Position numbers and translations under genes: made by a program. A stretch of DNA of 64,000 nt from positions 124,001 through 188,000 of the forward strand of contig NZ_JBHSGI010000033.1 in the NCBI RefSeq assembly GCF_042654245.1. Reading direction: 5' to 3'. A model generated the notes under the pieces. That model was given only the letters and a program-made list of their open reading frames with translations, ran no database searches and was not told the DNA's origin. Below are positions 49,875-58,524 of the stretch, in pieces (positions within the stretch are counted from its first letter, which is position 1; each line of letters opens with the position of its first letter). The DNA comes from Seohaeicola_A nanhaiensis. GTDB lineage: Bacteria; Pseudomonadota; Alphaproteobacteria; Rhodobacterales; Rhodobacteraceae.

Positions 49875-51032
49875 TCACAGGGCGCGCGCGATCAGTTCCT
49901 TCATGATCTCGTTGGTGCCGCCGTAGATTCGCTGCACACGTGCATCGGCCCACATGGCGCCCACTTCGTATTCCATCATGAAACCATAGCCGCCGTGAAG
50001 CTGCACGCAGTCGTCCAGCACCTGTCCCTGCGCCTCGGAGGACCAGAGCTTGATCATCGCGGCCTTGTCGACGGTCAGCCTTCCTTCGAGGTGTTCGGTC
50101 ATGCATTCGTTGAGGAAGGCTCGGCTGACCATGGTGCGGGTCTTGCATTCCGCAAGCTTGAACCGGGTGTTCTGGAACTGGGTCAGCGGGCCCTTGAAGG
50201 CCTCGCGTTCCTGGCAGTAGCTGATGGTGCGCTCCAGCGCGCCTTCCATGGCGCCCTGGGCGGTGCAGGCGATGGTGAGCCGTTCCTGCGGCAGCTGCTG
50301 CATCATCTGGTAGAAGCCCTGGCCTTCGGCGCCACCGAGCACGTTTTCGGGGGGGATTTCGACGTTGTCGAAGAAGAGTTCCGACGTGTCCGAGACGCGC
50401 AGTCCGACCTTGTCGAGCTTGCGGCCGCGCTGGAAGCCTGTCGCGCCGTCCGTCTCGACCACCATCAGAGAGACGCCCTTGGCGCCGAGCGAGGGATCGG
50501 TCTTGGCCGCGACCACGATCAGGTTGGCGTGCTGACCGTTGGAAATGAAGGTCTTCTGGCCGGAGAGGCGATAGGAGTTGCCCTCTTTCACCGCCCTGGT
50601 TTTGATCGCCTGCACGTCAGAACCGGTGGAGGGTTCGGTCATTGCCAGCGCGCCGACCAGTTCGCCCGAGACCATCCGGGGCAGCCAGCGCTGTTTCTGC
50701 TCTTCCGAACCGTAGTTCAGGATGTAATGGGCCACGATGGGGCCGTGGATCGCGGCGCCCCAGCCGGCGAGGTTGGCGCGGGCCGCTTCGATCAGGATCG
50801 CGGCCTCGTGGCCGAAGTCGCCGCCGGCGCCGCCATATGCCTCGGGGATCGAGGGGCAGAGCAGGCCGAGCGCGCCGGCCTGCTGCCAGCAGGAGCGGTC
50901 CATCTCGCCCTGCGCGCGCCAGCGCTCGTACTGGGGTACCCATTCCCGGGTGATGAAATCGGCCGCCAGTTCGGCGGTCATGCGATGCTCGTCGGTCATC
51001 CAGGTGGATGTGGCGGCAAAGGTGTCTTTCAA
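49875..51032 (-). CDS. Acyl-CoA dehydrogenase, long-chain (LCAD-like)
   Basis: Flavoenzyme for the first oxidation of beta-oxidation, 385 aa. Seen: GALAMTEPSTGSDVQAIKTR (FAD site), KTFISNGQHANLIVVAAKTD, VLDDCVQLHGGYGFMMEYEV, and VQRIYGGTNEIMKELIARAL at the C-terminus. The last motif has Gly where medium-chain enzymes have the catalytic Glu, as in mammalian long-chain dehydrogenase, where the base lies elsewhere. It belongs to the leftward fad cluster; a small unknown gene and another acyl-CoA dehydrogenase lie upstream. Confidence 0.93.
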   Translation of the reverse strand: MKDTFAATSTWMTDEHRMTAELAADFITREWVPQYERWRAQGEMDRSCWQQAGALGLLCPSIPEAYGGAGGDFGHEAAILIEAARANLAGWGAAIHGPIVAHYILNYGSEEQKQRWLPRMVSGELVGALAMTEPSTGSDVQAIKTRAVKEGNSYRLSGQKTFISNGQHANLIVVAAKTDPSLGAKGVSLMVVETDGATGFQRGRKLDKVGLRVSDTSELFFDNVEIPPENVLGGAEGQGFYQMMQQLPQERLTIACTAQGAMEGALERTISYCQEREAFKGPLTQFQNTRFKLAECKTRTMVSRAFLNECMTEHLEGRLTVDKAAMIKLWSSEAQGQVLDDCVQLHGGYGFMMEYEVGAMWADARVQRIYGGTNEIMKELIARAL

Positions 51033-51054
51033 CAGCGTCCCTCCCCAGGGTCTT

Positions 51055-51267
51055 TCAGCGTTTTCGGGCGTCGATCTCGTCGTTGAACAGCCGCAGCCGG
51101 GTGGCCAGCTTGTCGTGGTCGATCACCGAAGTGAAGTTCTCGAACAGGAACGACAGGGCCTCGCCCTCGTCAAGCCCGGCCTCGGCCGAGAAGGATTTCA
51201 GCCGGCGATAGCCGTCTTCGGTCATGGCGACCGGGAAACGGCGGGTCAGGCGGAAGCGTTTGGGCAT
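51055..51267 (-). CDS. Small hypothetical protein, 70 aa, DNA-binding-like N-terminus
   Basis: A 70-residue basic/helical protein with no recognised function. PKRFRLTRRFPVAMTEDGYR could be a beta strand followed by a helix, as in ribbon-helix-helix proteins, with LKSFSAEAGLDEGEALSFLF as a second helix. The start at 51267 follows GAGGA; the longer frame runs into the upstream acyl-CoA dehydrogenase gene. It lies between two acyl-CoA dehydrogenase genes in the same direction, which suggests a link to lipid metabolism only by position. Confidence 0.65.
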   Translation of the reverse strand: MPKRFRLTRRFPVAMTEDGYRRLKSFSAEAGLDEGEALSFLFENFTSVIDHDKLATRLRLFNDEIDARKR

Positions 51268-51343
51268 GTCGGGTCCTCGTCGCATCGGCAGGGCGGGGCG
51301 TGCCCCGCCGCCACCGGAGGGCGGGGTTGCCCCCGCAGTACCG

Positions 51344-53125
51344 TCAGAATTGTGCCGCGTCGAGCGCCATGACGGTATCTGCCCCGGAGCTGATACGTGC
51401 AAGATGCATTCCGGTCGCAGGAAGCTGGCGCGCCATGTAGTAGCGTCCGGTGGCCAGCTTGATTTCGTGGAATTCGGCATCCGAGGTGCCGGCGGCCAGT
51501 GCCTCCATCGAGGCCTTCGCCATGCGCGCCCACATCAGGCCGAGGCAGACGTGGCCGAAGAGGTGCATGAAGTCATAGGAACCGGCGAGCGCGTGGTTGG
51601 GGTTCTTCATGCCGTTCTGCATGAAATACATGCCCGCCGCCTGCAGGTCCTTCGAGGCCTTCTTGAGCGGTTCGAGGAAGTCGCGGTCGAAGGCTTCGTC
51701 CTGGCCGGCGTTGTCCTTGGCGAAGGATTTGACCAGATCGAAGAAGGCCATGACGTGCTTGCCGCCGTCCGCCGCCAGCTTGCGGCCCACGAGGTCGAGC
51801 GCCTGAACACCGTTGGCGCCCTCGTAGATCTGGGCGATGCGGGCGTCGCGGGTGAACTGCGACATGCCGGTCTCTTCGATATAGCCGTGGCCGCCGTAGA
51901 CCTGCTGGGCCTGAACGGTGCAGTCATAGCCCTTGTCGGTCAGGAAGCCCTTGATGACCGGGGTGAGCAGGGAAATCAGGCCATCGGCCTCCTTGTCGCC
52001 GCTGCGGTGGGCGCGGTCGATCAGCGATGCGCCCCAGAGCAGGAAGGCGCGGGCGCCTTCGACAAAGCTTTTCTGGTCCATCAGGTTGCGGCGGATGTCG
52101 GGGTGGACGATCAGCGGATCGGCGGGGCCGTCGGGGTTCTCGGCGCCGGTGACGGCGCGGCCCTGGAGGCGTTCCTTGGCATAGTCGAGCGCGTTCTGAT
52201 AGGCGACGTCGGCCTGGCTGAGGCCCTGCATGCCGACGCCGATCCGGGCCTCGTTCATCATCGTGAACATGGCGCGCATGCCCTTGTGTTCCTCGCCCAG
52301 CAGCCAGCCGGTAGCGCCGTCGTAGTTCATCACGCAGGTGGCGTTGCCGTGGATGCCCATCTTTTCCTCGAGCTTGCCGCAGGCCAGCGCGTTGCGCTCG
52401 CCGAGGCTGCCGTCTTCCTTGACGAGGAATTTCGGGACGATGAAGAGCGAGACGCCCTTGATGCCCTCGGGTCCGCCGACGATCTTGGCGAGCACGAGGT
52501 GAACGATGTTGTCGGCCAGATCATGTTCGCCGGCGGAGATGAAGATCTTCTGCCCGGTGATCTTGTAGGACCCGTCGGCCTGCGGCTCGGCCTTGGTGCG
52601 CATCAGCCCGAGGTCGGTGCCGCACTGGGGCTCGGTCAGGTTCATCGTGCCGGTCCAGTCGCAGGCGACCATCGGCGGCAGATAGGTGGCCTTCTGCTGG
52701 TCTGAACCATGGGCGAGGATCGCCGAGGCGGCGCCGTGGGTCAGGCCCTGATACATGGTGAAGGCGTGGTTGGCGGCCGAGAAATACTCGCCCACGGCGG
52801 TGCCAATGATGTAGGGCATGTTCTGGCCGCCGAATTCCTCGGGCATGTCCAGACCCGGCCAGCCGCCTTCCTTGACCTGATCGAAGGCCGCCTTGAAGCC
52901 TTTCGGCGTGCGCACGACGCCGTTTTCGAGATGGCAGCCCTCGGTATCGCCGACCGCGTTCAGCGGGTGCAGCACTTCGGAGCTGATCTTGCCGGCCTCC
53001 TCGAGGATCGCGGCGGTGAAATCGGGTTCCAGATCGGCATAGCCCGGGATGTCCTGCGCGGTCACCTTCAGCACGTCGTGCAGAAGGAACTGCATGTCCT
53101 TGGTCGGGGCGGTGTAGCGGGTCAT
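51344..53125 (-). CDS. Acyl-CoA dehydrogenase, DmdC/FadE5-like, 593 aa
   Basis: A long acyl-CoA dehydrogenase with an extra C-terminal domain, the architecture of DmdC (methylmercaptopropionyl-CoA dehydrogenase) and related long-chain enzymes. Seen: YTAPTKDMQFLLHDVLKV at the N-terminus, GTMNLTEPQCGTDLGLMRTK, QKIFISAGEHDLADNIVHLV, QVYGGHGYIEETGMSQFTRD, and AQIYEGANGVQALDLVGRKL with the catalytic Glu in IYEG. Context (fadJ, fadA, an LCAD-like gene) favours fatty acid oxidation; a DMSP role cannot be excluded from sequence alone. Confidence 0.92.
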   Translation of the reverse strand: MTRYTAPTKDMQFLLHDVLKVTAQDIPGYADLEPDFTAAILEEAGKISSEVLHPLNAVGDTEGCHLENGVVRTPKGFKAAFDQVKEGGWPGLDMPEEFGGQNMPYIIGTAVGEYFSAANHAFTMYQGLTHGAASAILAHGSDQQKATYLPPMVACDWTGTMNLTEPQCGTDLGLMRTKAEPQADGSYKITGQKIFISAGEHDLADNIVHLVLAKIVGGPEGIKGVSLFIVPKFLVKEDGSLGERNALACGKLEEKMGIHGNATCVMNYDGATGWLLGEEHKGMRAMFTMMNEARIGVGMQGLSQADVAYQNALDYAKERLQGRAVTGAENPDGPADPLIVHPDIRRNLMDQKSFVEGARAFLLWGASLIDRAHRSGDKEADGLISLLTPVIKGFLTDKGYDCTVQAQQVYGGHGYIEETGMSQFTRDARIAQIYEGANGVQALDLVGRKLAADGGKHVMAFFDLVKSFAKDNAGQDEAFDRDFLEPLKKASKDLQAAGMYFMQNGMKNPNHALAGSYDFMHLFGHVCLGLMWARMAKASMEALAAGTSDAEFHEIKLATGRYYMARQLPATGMHLARISSGADTVMALDAAQF

Positions 53126-53197
53126 CCGGGGGTCTCCTCCGTCTTGGGCGATACTTGCGATGTTGCGGTGCGGGCCGGGGCCGCGCGGCCGCCGAGA

Positions 53198-53596
53198 TTA
53201 CTCGGCGGCGTTCTTCTGGTCGGCGGCGGCGATCATCTGGCGGCCCCATTCGAGCTGTTCCTTGAGCTCGTCAATGGCGGCGGTCAGGTCGTCGCGCTGT
53301 CGTTCCATCGCGGCCAGCCGCTGCTGGGCGATCTCGTAGGTGCGCTGCAGCTGGGTGTGCTGCTGGTCGCCCATCTGGTAGAGGTCGAGCAGCTGACGGA
53401 TCTCTTCCAGGCTGAAGCCGAAGCGCTTGCCGCGCAGGATCAGCTTGAGCCGCGCGCGGTCGCGCTTGGTGAAAAGCCGCTTCTGGCCCTGGCGGATCGG
53501 GGCGAGCAGTTCCTTGGCTTCGTAGAAGCGCAGGGTGCGGGCGGTCACGTCGAAGGCCTCGCACATCTCGCTGATGGTCATGGTTGTTTCAGTCAT
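53198..53596 (-). CDS. MerR-family regulator 1, downstream copy
   Basis: A 132-residue MerR-type regulator. The winged helix domain is TISEMCEAFDVTARTLRFYE, then RQGQKRLFTKRDRARLKLIL; the long dimerisation helix runs through RTYEIAQQRLAAMERQRDDL. There are no cysteines suited to metal sensing, so this is not a metal sensor. It resembles the LiuR-like MerR proteins that control acyl-CoA and branched-chain amino acid catabolism. It sits just upstream of the acyl-CoA dehydrogenase genes. A palindrome ACGT-TT-ACGT lies about 70 bases before its start. Confidence 0.9.
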   Translation of the reverse strand: MTETTMTISEMCEAFDVTARTLRFYEAKELLAPIRQGQKRLFTKRDRARLKLILRGKRFGFSLEEIRQLLDLYQMGDQQHTQLQRTYEIAQQRLAAMERQRDDLTAAIDELKEQLEWGRQMIAAADQKNAAE

Positions 53597-53664
53597 AAGA
53601 CTCACTCTGGTCGATAAGTATCTAAGGGCCAGATGTTGCGATCGGCTTTCGATTACAACACTGG

Positions 53665-53680
53665 TTGACGTTTACGTAAG
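53665..53680. promoter_or_regulatory. Candidate MerR (LiuR-like) operator
   Basis: TTGACGTTTACGTAAG contains the palindrome ACGTTTACGT in the gap upstream of the MerR gene. Further ACGT-containing repeats lie at 53684-53695 and 53704-53713. MerR proteins of lipid catabolism bind such ACGT-rich dyads, so autoregulation is likely. Assignment is from resemblance only. Confidence 0.45.
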
Positions 53681-53790
53681 CGCTACGTCACGTCACTTTG
53701 GGGTTGACGTAAGAGTATTTCACGGCATCCCGGCAGGCCGCAACTTTGCAACCCGGAAACGGGCTGGTTTCCGCTGGCGGCGGGGTTGTT

Positions 53791-54159
53791 TCAGCTAAGA
53801 TTCGCGGCGGTTTCCTGGCGCAGGGCGGTCAATTCGGCCATCGCCTCGTCGATCTGGGCGCGCTGGTCGGCGAGGTCTTTCAGTTGGCGGTCGGCCATGT
53901 CGAGAAAGGCGCGCATCTGCGCCTTTGTGCCTTCCTTGCCGTAGATCAGGAGCCACTGGCGGATGTCCTCGAGCTGAAACCCGAAGCGGCGGCCGCGCAG
54001 GATCAGCTTCATCCGCGCCTGTTCGCGAGGCCCGTAGAACCGCGAGCGTCCCTCGCGGTCGGGGCACAGCAGTTCGATATACTCGTAATATCGCAAGGTC
54101 CGTGGGGTCACGTCGAAGCGTGCGCACATTTCCTTGAACGACAGGCGTGCCTCGGACAT
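53791..54159 (-). CDS. MerR-family regulator 2, upstream copy
   Basis: A 122-residue paralog of the regulator at 53198-53596: LSFKEMCARFDVTPRTLRYY, then REGRSRFYGPREQARMKLIL, GFQLEDIRQWLLIYGKEGTK, and a shorter coiled coil ending ETAANLS. The two share RFxVTxRTLRxYE and ARxKLILRGxRFGFxLEDIRQ, so they arose by duplication. The start at 54159 follows TGAGGG; a second ATG 12 bases up is possible. It has no metal-ligand cysteines in the effector part. It diverges from the thioesterase genes. Confidence 0.9.
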   Translation of the reverse strand: MSEARLSFKEMCARFDVTPRTLRYYEYIELLCPDREGRSRFYGPREQARMKLILRGRRFGFQLEDIRQWLLIYGKEGTKAQMRAFLDMADRQLKDLADQRAQIDEAMAELTALRQETAANLS

Positions 54160-54305
54160 CGCCACCCTCATTGTCTTACCGATTGTCTTGCTTGCGCAGC
54201 GCAACCGTAAGTCGACGCAACGGCAAGCGCAACGGGTGGGCTTGCGCTTTTGGCGGCGGTCTGGTCTTGGTTTCCCGACAGACGGACGCAGGCCGGTGGT
54301 GGCAG

Positions 54306-54722
54306 ATGGCAGACAAGGCACATTTCGCGCGCCAGTTCATCGCGGCGATTCCCCATGCCAGGGCGTTGGGCATGAGCCTGACCGCGCTGGGCCAGGGCAG
54401 TGCCGAGATCACCATGCCCTATGACAAGCGGTTCGTCGGCGATCCGAAGACCGGTGTGCTGCACGGCGGGGCGATTTCGGCGGTGATGGACACCTGCTGC
54501 GGCGCGGCAGTGATGAGCCATCCCTCGGCGCCGGGGGCGACCGCGACCATAGACCTGCGCATCGATTACATGCGGGCGGCGACGCCCGGGCAGACGATCA
54601 CAACGCGGGCGACCTGCTATCACATCACCCGGGCCGTCGCCTTTGTGCGGGCCGAGGCGCTGGACGAGGACATGGCGAACCCGGTCGCCGTGGCCACGGG
54701 CGCCTTTACGGTTGAGCGCTGA
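54306..54722 (+). CDS. PaaI-family (hotdog) thioesterase 1
   Basis: A 138-residue hotdog-fold acyl-CoA thioesterase. The active loop is GDPKTGVLHGGAISAVMDTC with the conserved HGGA, preceded by GMSLTALGQGSAEITMPYDK and followed by TIDLRIDYMRAATPGQTITT. Such enzymes release acids from CoA esters; the substrate is unknown. The start at 54306 is the ATG before ADKAHFARQF. Its TGA shares one base with the ATG of a second thioesterase, so the two are made together and could form a heteromer. Confidence 0.9.
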   Translation: MADKAHFARQFIAAIPHARALGMSLTALGQGSAEITMPYDKRFVGDPKTGVLHGGAISAVMDTCCGAAVMSHPSAPGATATIDLRIDYMRAATPGQTITTRATCYHITRAVAFVRAEALDEDMANPVAVATGAFTVER

Positions 54723-55243
54723 TGGCCCGCCCGCCGCCAGAACCGGTTCAGGTCGTCAAGCAGCGCCGCGACGCCGCTTTGAAGGCGCTGGTGGATGGCG
54801 TGCCCTATGCGCAGTTCCTTGGCATCGGGTTCGACCGGCGCGGCGACGAGCTGACCGCCGTGCTGCGCTTTGACGACCAGCTGATCGGCAATCCGATGCG
54901 GCAGGCGCTGCATGGCGGGGTGACGGCGGCCTTTCTGGAGGTGACGGCGATCATCACGCTAAGCTGGAGCTATCTCTGGGCCGATATCGAAAGCGGCGTC
55001 ATTGACGTGGAGCGTTTGGTGGCGGGCGATCTGCCGCGGCTGCCGAAGACGATCAACATGACGGTCGAATACCTGCGCGCGGGTCTGCCGCGCGACGCCT
55101 ATGCGCGCGCGGTGGTCAGCCGGACGGGCCGGCGCTATGCCACCGTGCGGGTCGAGGCCTGGCAGGACAACCGCGACCGCGCCTATGCCGAGGCCTCGGG
55201 ACATTTCCTGATGCCGCCGCCCGAGGGCACCGGGCGTGGCTGA
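54722..55243 (+). CDS. PaaI-family (hotdog) thioesterase 2
   Basis: A 173-residue hotdog protein translationally coupled to the first: GIGFDRRGDELTAVLRFDDQ, QLIGNPMRQALHGGVTAAFL with the HGG loop, and TINMTVEYLRAGLPRDAYAR. It is longer than its partner by an insert around YLWADIESGVIDVERLVAGD. The next gene (MATE exporter) begins with a GTG 8 bases before its stop, so three genes are linked by overlap. The substrate is unknown. Confidence 0.88.
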   Translation: MARPPPEPVQVVKQRRDAALKALVDGVPYAQFLGIGFDRRGDELTAVLRFDDQLIGNPMRQALHGGVTAAFLEVTAIITLSWSYLWADIESGVIDVERLVAGDLPRLPKTINMTVEYLRAGLPRDAYARAVVSRTGRRYATVRVEAWQDNRDRAYAEASGHFLMPPPEGTGRG

Positions 55244-56591
55244 GACGGCGGTCGGGGCTACCGGCGTGCTGGGACAGGCCGAGATCACGCACCGCCGGGT
55301 GCTGAACATCGCGATTCCCATCGTCATCTCCAACGCGACGGTGCCGATCCTGGGGGCGGTTGACACCGGCGTTGTCGGCCAAATGGGACTGGCCGCGCCG
55401 ATCGGCGCGGTGGGGATCGGCGCGATCATCATCTCGTCGCTCTATTGGTTCTTCGGCTTCCTGCGAATGGGCACGACCGGCCTGACCAGTCAGGCGCTGG
55501 GCGCCGGGCGGCAGGGCGAGGTGGTCGCGATCCTGTCGCGCACGGTTCTGGCCGGCGCCGTAGGCGGGCTGCTGATCCTGCTGTTGCAGGCGCCGCTGTT
55601 CTGGGCCGCCTTCCGCCTGTCGCCCGCCTCGCCCGAGGTGGAGGAGATGGCGCGTGCCTATCTCGGGATCCGTGTCTGGTCGGCCCCGGCGGCGATCTCG
55701 ATCTATGGCGCAACGGGCTGGCTGATCGCGCAGGAGCGCACGCGGGGCGTTCTGGTCTTGCAGCTGTGGATGAACGGGCTGAACATCGTGCTGGACCTCT
55801 GGTTCGTGCTTGGCCTTGGCTGGGGCGTCGAGGGGGTGGCCTTCGCCACCTTCCTGGCCGAATGGACCGGGCTGGCGCTGGCGTTGTGGCTGTGCCGCGA
55901 CGCCTTCCGCACACCGGCCTGGCGCGATGTTGCCCGCGTTTTCGACGCCGAGCGGCTGATGCGGATGCTGACGGTCAATGCCGACATCATGATCCGCTCG
56001 GCCCTGCTGATGAGCGTCTTTGTCTCGTTCCTTTTCGTCGGCGCGCGGTTCGGCGATGCCACGCTGGCGGCCAATCAGGTGCTGCTGCAATTCATCGAGA
56101 TCACCGCCTATGCGCTGGACGGCTTTGCCTTTGCGGTCGAGACGCTGGTTGGGCAGGCCATCGGCGCGGCGAGCGTCGCGCGGCTGCGCCGGTCGGTCTG
56201 GATCGCCACGCTCTGGTCGCTGGCGGGGACGCTGGTGCTGACGGTGGTTTTTTTCGCGGCGGGGCCTGCGATTGTCGACCTGATGGCCAAGGCGCCCGAG
56301 GTGCAGGCCGAGGCGCGTGCCTATCTGCCCTGGATGGTGGCGGTGCCGCTGCTGGGCATCGCCAGCTGGATCCTGGACGGCATCTTCATCGGCGCGACAC
56401 GGACGGCGGACATGCGCAACATGGCGGCGGTATCGACCGCCATCTATGCGTTGGCCGCGGTGCTGATGGTGCCGGCCTGGGGCAACCACGGGCTGTGGGC
56501 GGCGTTCCTGATCTCGTTCGTCGCACGCGGCGTGACGCTGGCGTTGCGCTATCCGGCGCTGGAGCGGGCGACGGCGGCCGGGGCGCTGTAA
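55236..56591 (+). CDS. MATE-family efflux transporter
   Basis: A 451-residue inner-membrane antiporter with 12 helices in two six-helix halves. MATE features: RVLNIAIPIVISNATVPILG, AVDTGVVGQMGLAAPIGAVG, RMGTTGLTSQALGAGRQGEV, and in the second half ANQVLLQFIEITAYALDGFA, ETLVGQAIGAASVARLRRSV. It resembles the DinF branch. It starts with GTG inside the thioesterase gene. Substrate unknown; export of an acid or toxic product of the thioesterases is possible (inference). Confidence 0.92.
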   Translation: MAETAVGATGVLGQAEITHRRVLNIAIPIVISNATVPILGAVDTGVVGQMGLAAPIGAVGIGAIIISSLYWFFGFLRMGTTGLTSQALGAGRQGEVVAILSRTVLAGAVGGLLILLLQAPLFWAAFRLSPASPEVEEMARAYLGIRVWSAPAAISIYGATGWLIAQERTRGVLVLQLWMNGLNIVLDLWFVLGLGWGVEGVAFATFLAEWTGLALALWLCRDAFRTPAWRDVARVFDAERLMRMLTVNADIMIRSALLMSVFVSFLFVGARFGDATLAANQVLLQFIEITAYALDGFAFAVETLVGQAIGAASVARLRRSVWIATLWSLAGTLVLTVVFFAAGPAIVDLMAKAPEVQAEARAYLPWMVAVPLLGIASWILDGIFIGATRTADMRNMAAVSTAIYALAAVLMVPAWGNHGLWAAFLISFVARGVTLALRYPALERATAAGAL

Positions 56592-56625
56592 CCCCGCGGG
56601 CGGTCATGCGGCGGCGCCGCGCCTT

Positions 56626-56647
56626 GAGTATTTGGAAAGAGAAGAAG
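56626..56647 (+). repeat. 22-base intergenic motif, copy 2
   Basis: All 22 bases match 49814-49835 on the other strand. It lies in the 70-base gap between the MATE gene and the convergent arsC-like gene. Here it is preceded by GGCGCCGCGCCTT instead of CCTCCGGCGG, so only the 22-base core is shared. Confidence 0.85.
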
Positions 56648-56661
56648 CCGCAGGGGGCGCG

Positions 56662-57003
56662 TCAGAGCAGGTCGAGCAGGCGTTCGGGCGGGCGGCCGAT
56701 CACGGCGCGGGTGCCGCTGATGGCAAGCGGGCGTTCGATCAGCGCCGGGTTGGCGGCCATCGCGTCGAGCAGGGCGGCGTCGTCCTTCCCCGCCAGGCCA
56801 GCTTCGCGGAAGGCGGCGTCCTTGGTGCGCATCATCTCGGCGACCGGCGGCTTGCCGAGCGCTTCCCAGGCGGCGGCGAGTTCGGCGCGGGTGGGCGCGT
56901 CTTCGAGATAGCGGCGGACGCGGAGGTCTGCGCCTTTAATTTCGAGCAGGGCAAGGCCCTCGCGGGATTTCGAGCAGCGCGGGTTGTGCCAGTAGTCGAT
57001 CAT
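56662..57003 (-). CDS. ArsC-family reductase (arsenate reductase/Spx-like)
   Basis: A 113-residue thioredoxin-fold protein of the ArsC/Spx/YfgD family. The redox Cys is in YWHNPRCSKSREGLALLEIK (CxxS type), and RPLAISGTRAVIGRPPERLL carries the conserved Arg residues. This matches glutaredoxin-dependent arsenate reductases, though YfgD-like members have other or unknown roles. No other ars genes are nearby, so arsenate resistance is not assured. The ATG overlaps the pyrD stop (ATGA). Confidence 0.88.
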   Translation of the reverse strand: MIDYWHNPRCSKSREGLALLEIKGADLRVRRYLEDAPTRAELAAAWEALGKPPVAEMMRTKDAAFREAGLAGKDDAALLDAMAANPALIERPLAISGTRAVIGRPPERLLDLL

Positions 57004-58058
57004 GTCCAGTCCTTCGTTCGGGTGCCGACCGCCTCGGCCACGGTGGCGAAGCCGTCGCGGGCAAGCAGCTGGTCGAGGCCGCGCGCGATGCGGGCGGCGA
57101 GGCTGAGCCCCTCGTAGACCAGCGCCGAGTAGAGCTGGACTGCCGAGGCGCCGGCAGTGATCTTGGCATAGGCGTCTTCGGCCGAGCCGATGCCGCCGAC
57201 GCCGACCAGCGGGATCCTGCCTTCGGTGATTGCGGCAAGCCGGGCCAGGATGCGGGTCGAGCGGTCGAACAGGGGTGCGCCGGAAAGGCCGCCGGCCTCG
57301 CCCCGGTGGGTCGAGGTCAGACCGTCGCGGTTGAGCGTGGTATTGGTGGCGATGATCGCATCGACCTGCGTGTCGGCGGCGGCCTCGGCCACATCGGCGA
57401 GCGCGGCGGGGTCGAGATCGGGGGCGATCTTGAGGAACACCGGAATCGGCCGGGGCAGGGCGTCGCGCGCGGCCATGACGCCGCGCAGCAGGGCGGTCAG
57501 GGCTGCCTTGCCCTGCAGGTCGCGCAGCTTTTCCGTATTGGGCGAGGAGACGTTGACGGTGGCGAAGTCGAGATGGGCCGCTGTTGCCTGAAGCACCTGC
57601 ACGAAGTCCTGCGCGCGGTCGGCGCTGTCCTTGTTGGCGCCGAGGTTCAGGCCGATCACCGCGTCCTTCGGGCGCCGTGCGAGGCGGGCGGCGATGGCCT
57701 CCATCCCCTCGTTGTTGAAGCCGAAGCGGTTGATGACCGCGCGGTCCTCGGTCAGACGGAACAGGCGCGGACGGGGGTTGCCGTCCTGCGGGCGCGGCGT
57801 GGCGGCGCCGACCTCGATGAAGCCGAAGCCGGCGCGGGCCAGGGGATGCAGCGCGACGGCGTTCTTGTCGAAGCCCGCCGCCAGCCCGACCGGGTTGGCG
57901 AGATCCAGCCCGGCGAGGCGGGTTCTCAGGCGGGGCGAGGTCACGGTGCCGGGCAGGGGTACGAGCCCCGCACGCAGTGCCTTCAGCGCCAGACCATGGG
58001 CGGTTTCGGGGTCGATGCGGCGGAGCGCGGCGAGGCCGAGCGTTTCGGTCAGGCTCAT
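57000..58058 (-). CDS. pyrD: Dihydroorotate dehydrogenase (quinone), class 2
   Basis: Oxidises dihydroorotate to orotate in pyrimidine synthesis, passing electrons to quinone at the inner membrane. Its 352 aa have the class 2 N-terminal membrane-associating helices (GLAALRRIDPETAHGLALKA), NPVGLAAGFDKNAVALHPLA, FATVNVSSPNTEKLRDLQGK (catalytic Ser region), NTTLNRDG, and GVGGIGSAEDAYAKITAGAS for FMN phosphate. It is the middle gene of a three-gene leftward operon joined by two ATGA overlaps. Confidence 0.95.
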   Translation of the reverse strand: MSLTETLGLAALRRIDPETAHGLALKALRAGLVPLPGTVTSPRLRTRLAGLDLANPVGLAAGFDKNAVALHPLARAGFGFIEVGAATPRPQDGNPRPRLFRLTEDRAVINRFGFNNEGMEAIAARLARRPKDAVIGLNLGANKDSADRAQDFVQVLQATAAHLDFATVNVSSPNTEKLRDLQGKAALTALLRGVMAARDALPRPIPVFLKIAPDLDPAALADVAEAAADTQVDAIIATNTTLNRDGLTSTHRGEAGGLSGAPLFDRSTRILARLAAITEGRIPLVGVGGIGSAEDAYAKITAGASAVQLYSALVYEGLSLAARIARGLDQLLARDGFATVAEAVGTRTKDWT

Positions 58059-58393
58059 GCCATGTCATCCGGAAAGGCGTGGGTGCCGTCGACCAGCGGC
58101 AGCGGGCGGGACCAGAGCACGTCGGCCATCCGCAGGGGACGGTAGAGATGCGGGAACAGCGCGCCGCCGCGCGAGACCTCCCATTTCAGCGCGTCGCCCA
58201 GCGGATCGGCCTCCACCGCCAGCAGCATCAGCCCGTCTTCGCCGGCGAAGTGTTTCGCCGCCGTCTCGCGCGCCTGGGCGGCGGTGGAGAAATGCACGAA
58301 GCCATCGGCCAGATCGACCGGCGCGCCGGCGGTTTCGCCGGCGGACTGGAGCGCGGCCCATTCGGAGGCGCGGAATATCTTGTAGATCAGCAT
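58055..58393 (-). CDS. DUF952 protein, 112 aa
   Basis: A 112-residue protein of the DUF952 family: MLIYKIFRASEWAALQSAG at the start, LADGFVHFSTAAQARETAAK with the typical GFVHFS core, and ALKWEVSRGGALFPHLYRPL. DUF952 is structurally related to ADP-ribosyltransferase-like folds, and the function is unknown. The start at 58393 fits the domain onset. Its TGA overlaps the pyrD ATG, so it leads the DUF952-pyrD-arsC-like transcript. Confidence 0.9.
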   Translation of the reverse strand: MLIYKIFRASEWAALQSAGETAGAPVDLADGFVHFSTAAQARETAAKHFAGEDGLMLLAVEADPLGDALKWEVSRGGALFPHLYRPLRMADVLWSRPLPLVDGTHAFPDDMA

Positions 58394-58524
58394 GGGCGTT
58401 CTGATGCCCCGGGCGGCGGTCTTTCGCAAGCCCCGGCTGCGGCGCGCGGGCCGGGTGCGCTATCCTTTGACAAGCGGGGCCGGGCCGTCGCACCATCCGG
58501 GCAAACACTAACAGGAGAGCTGCC

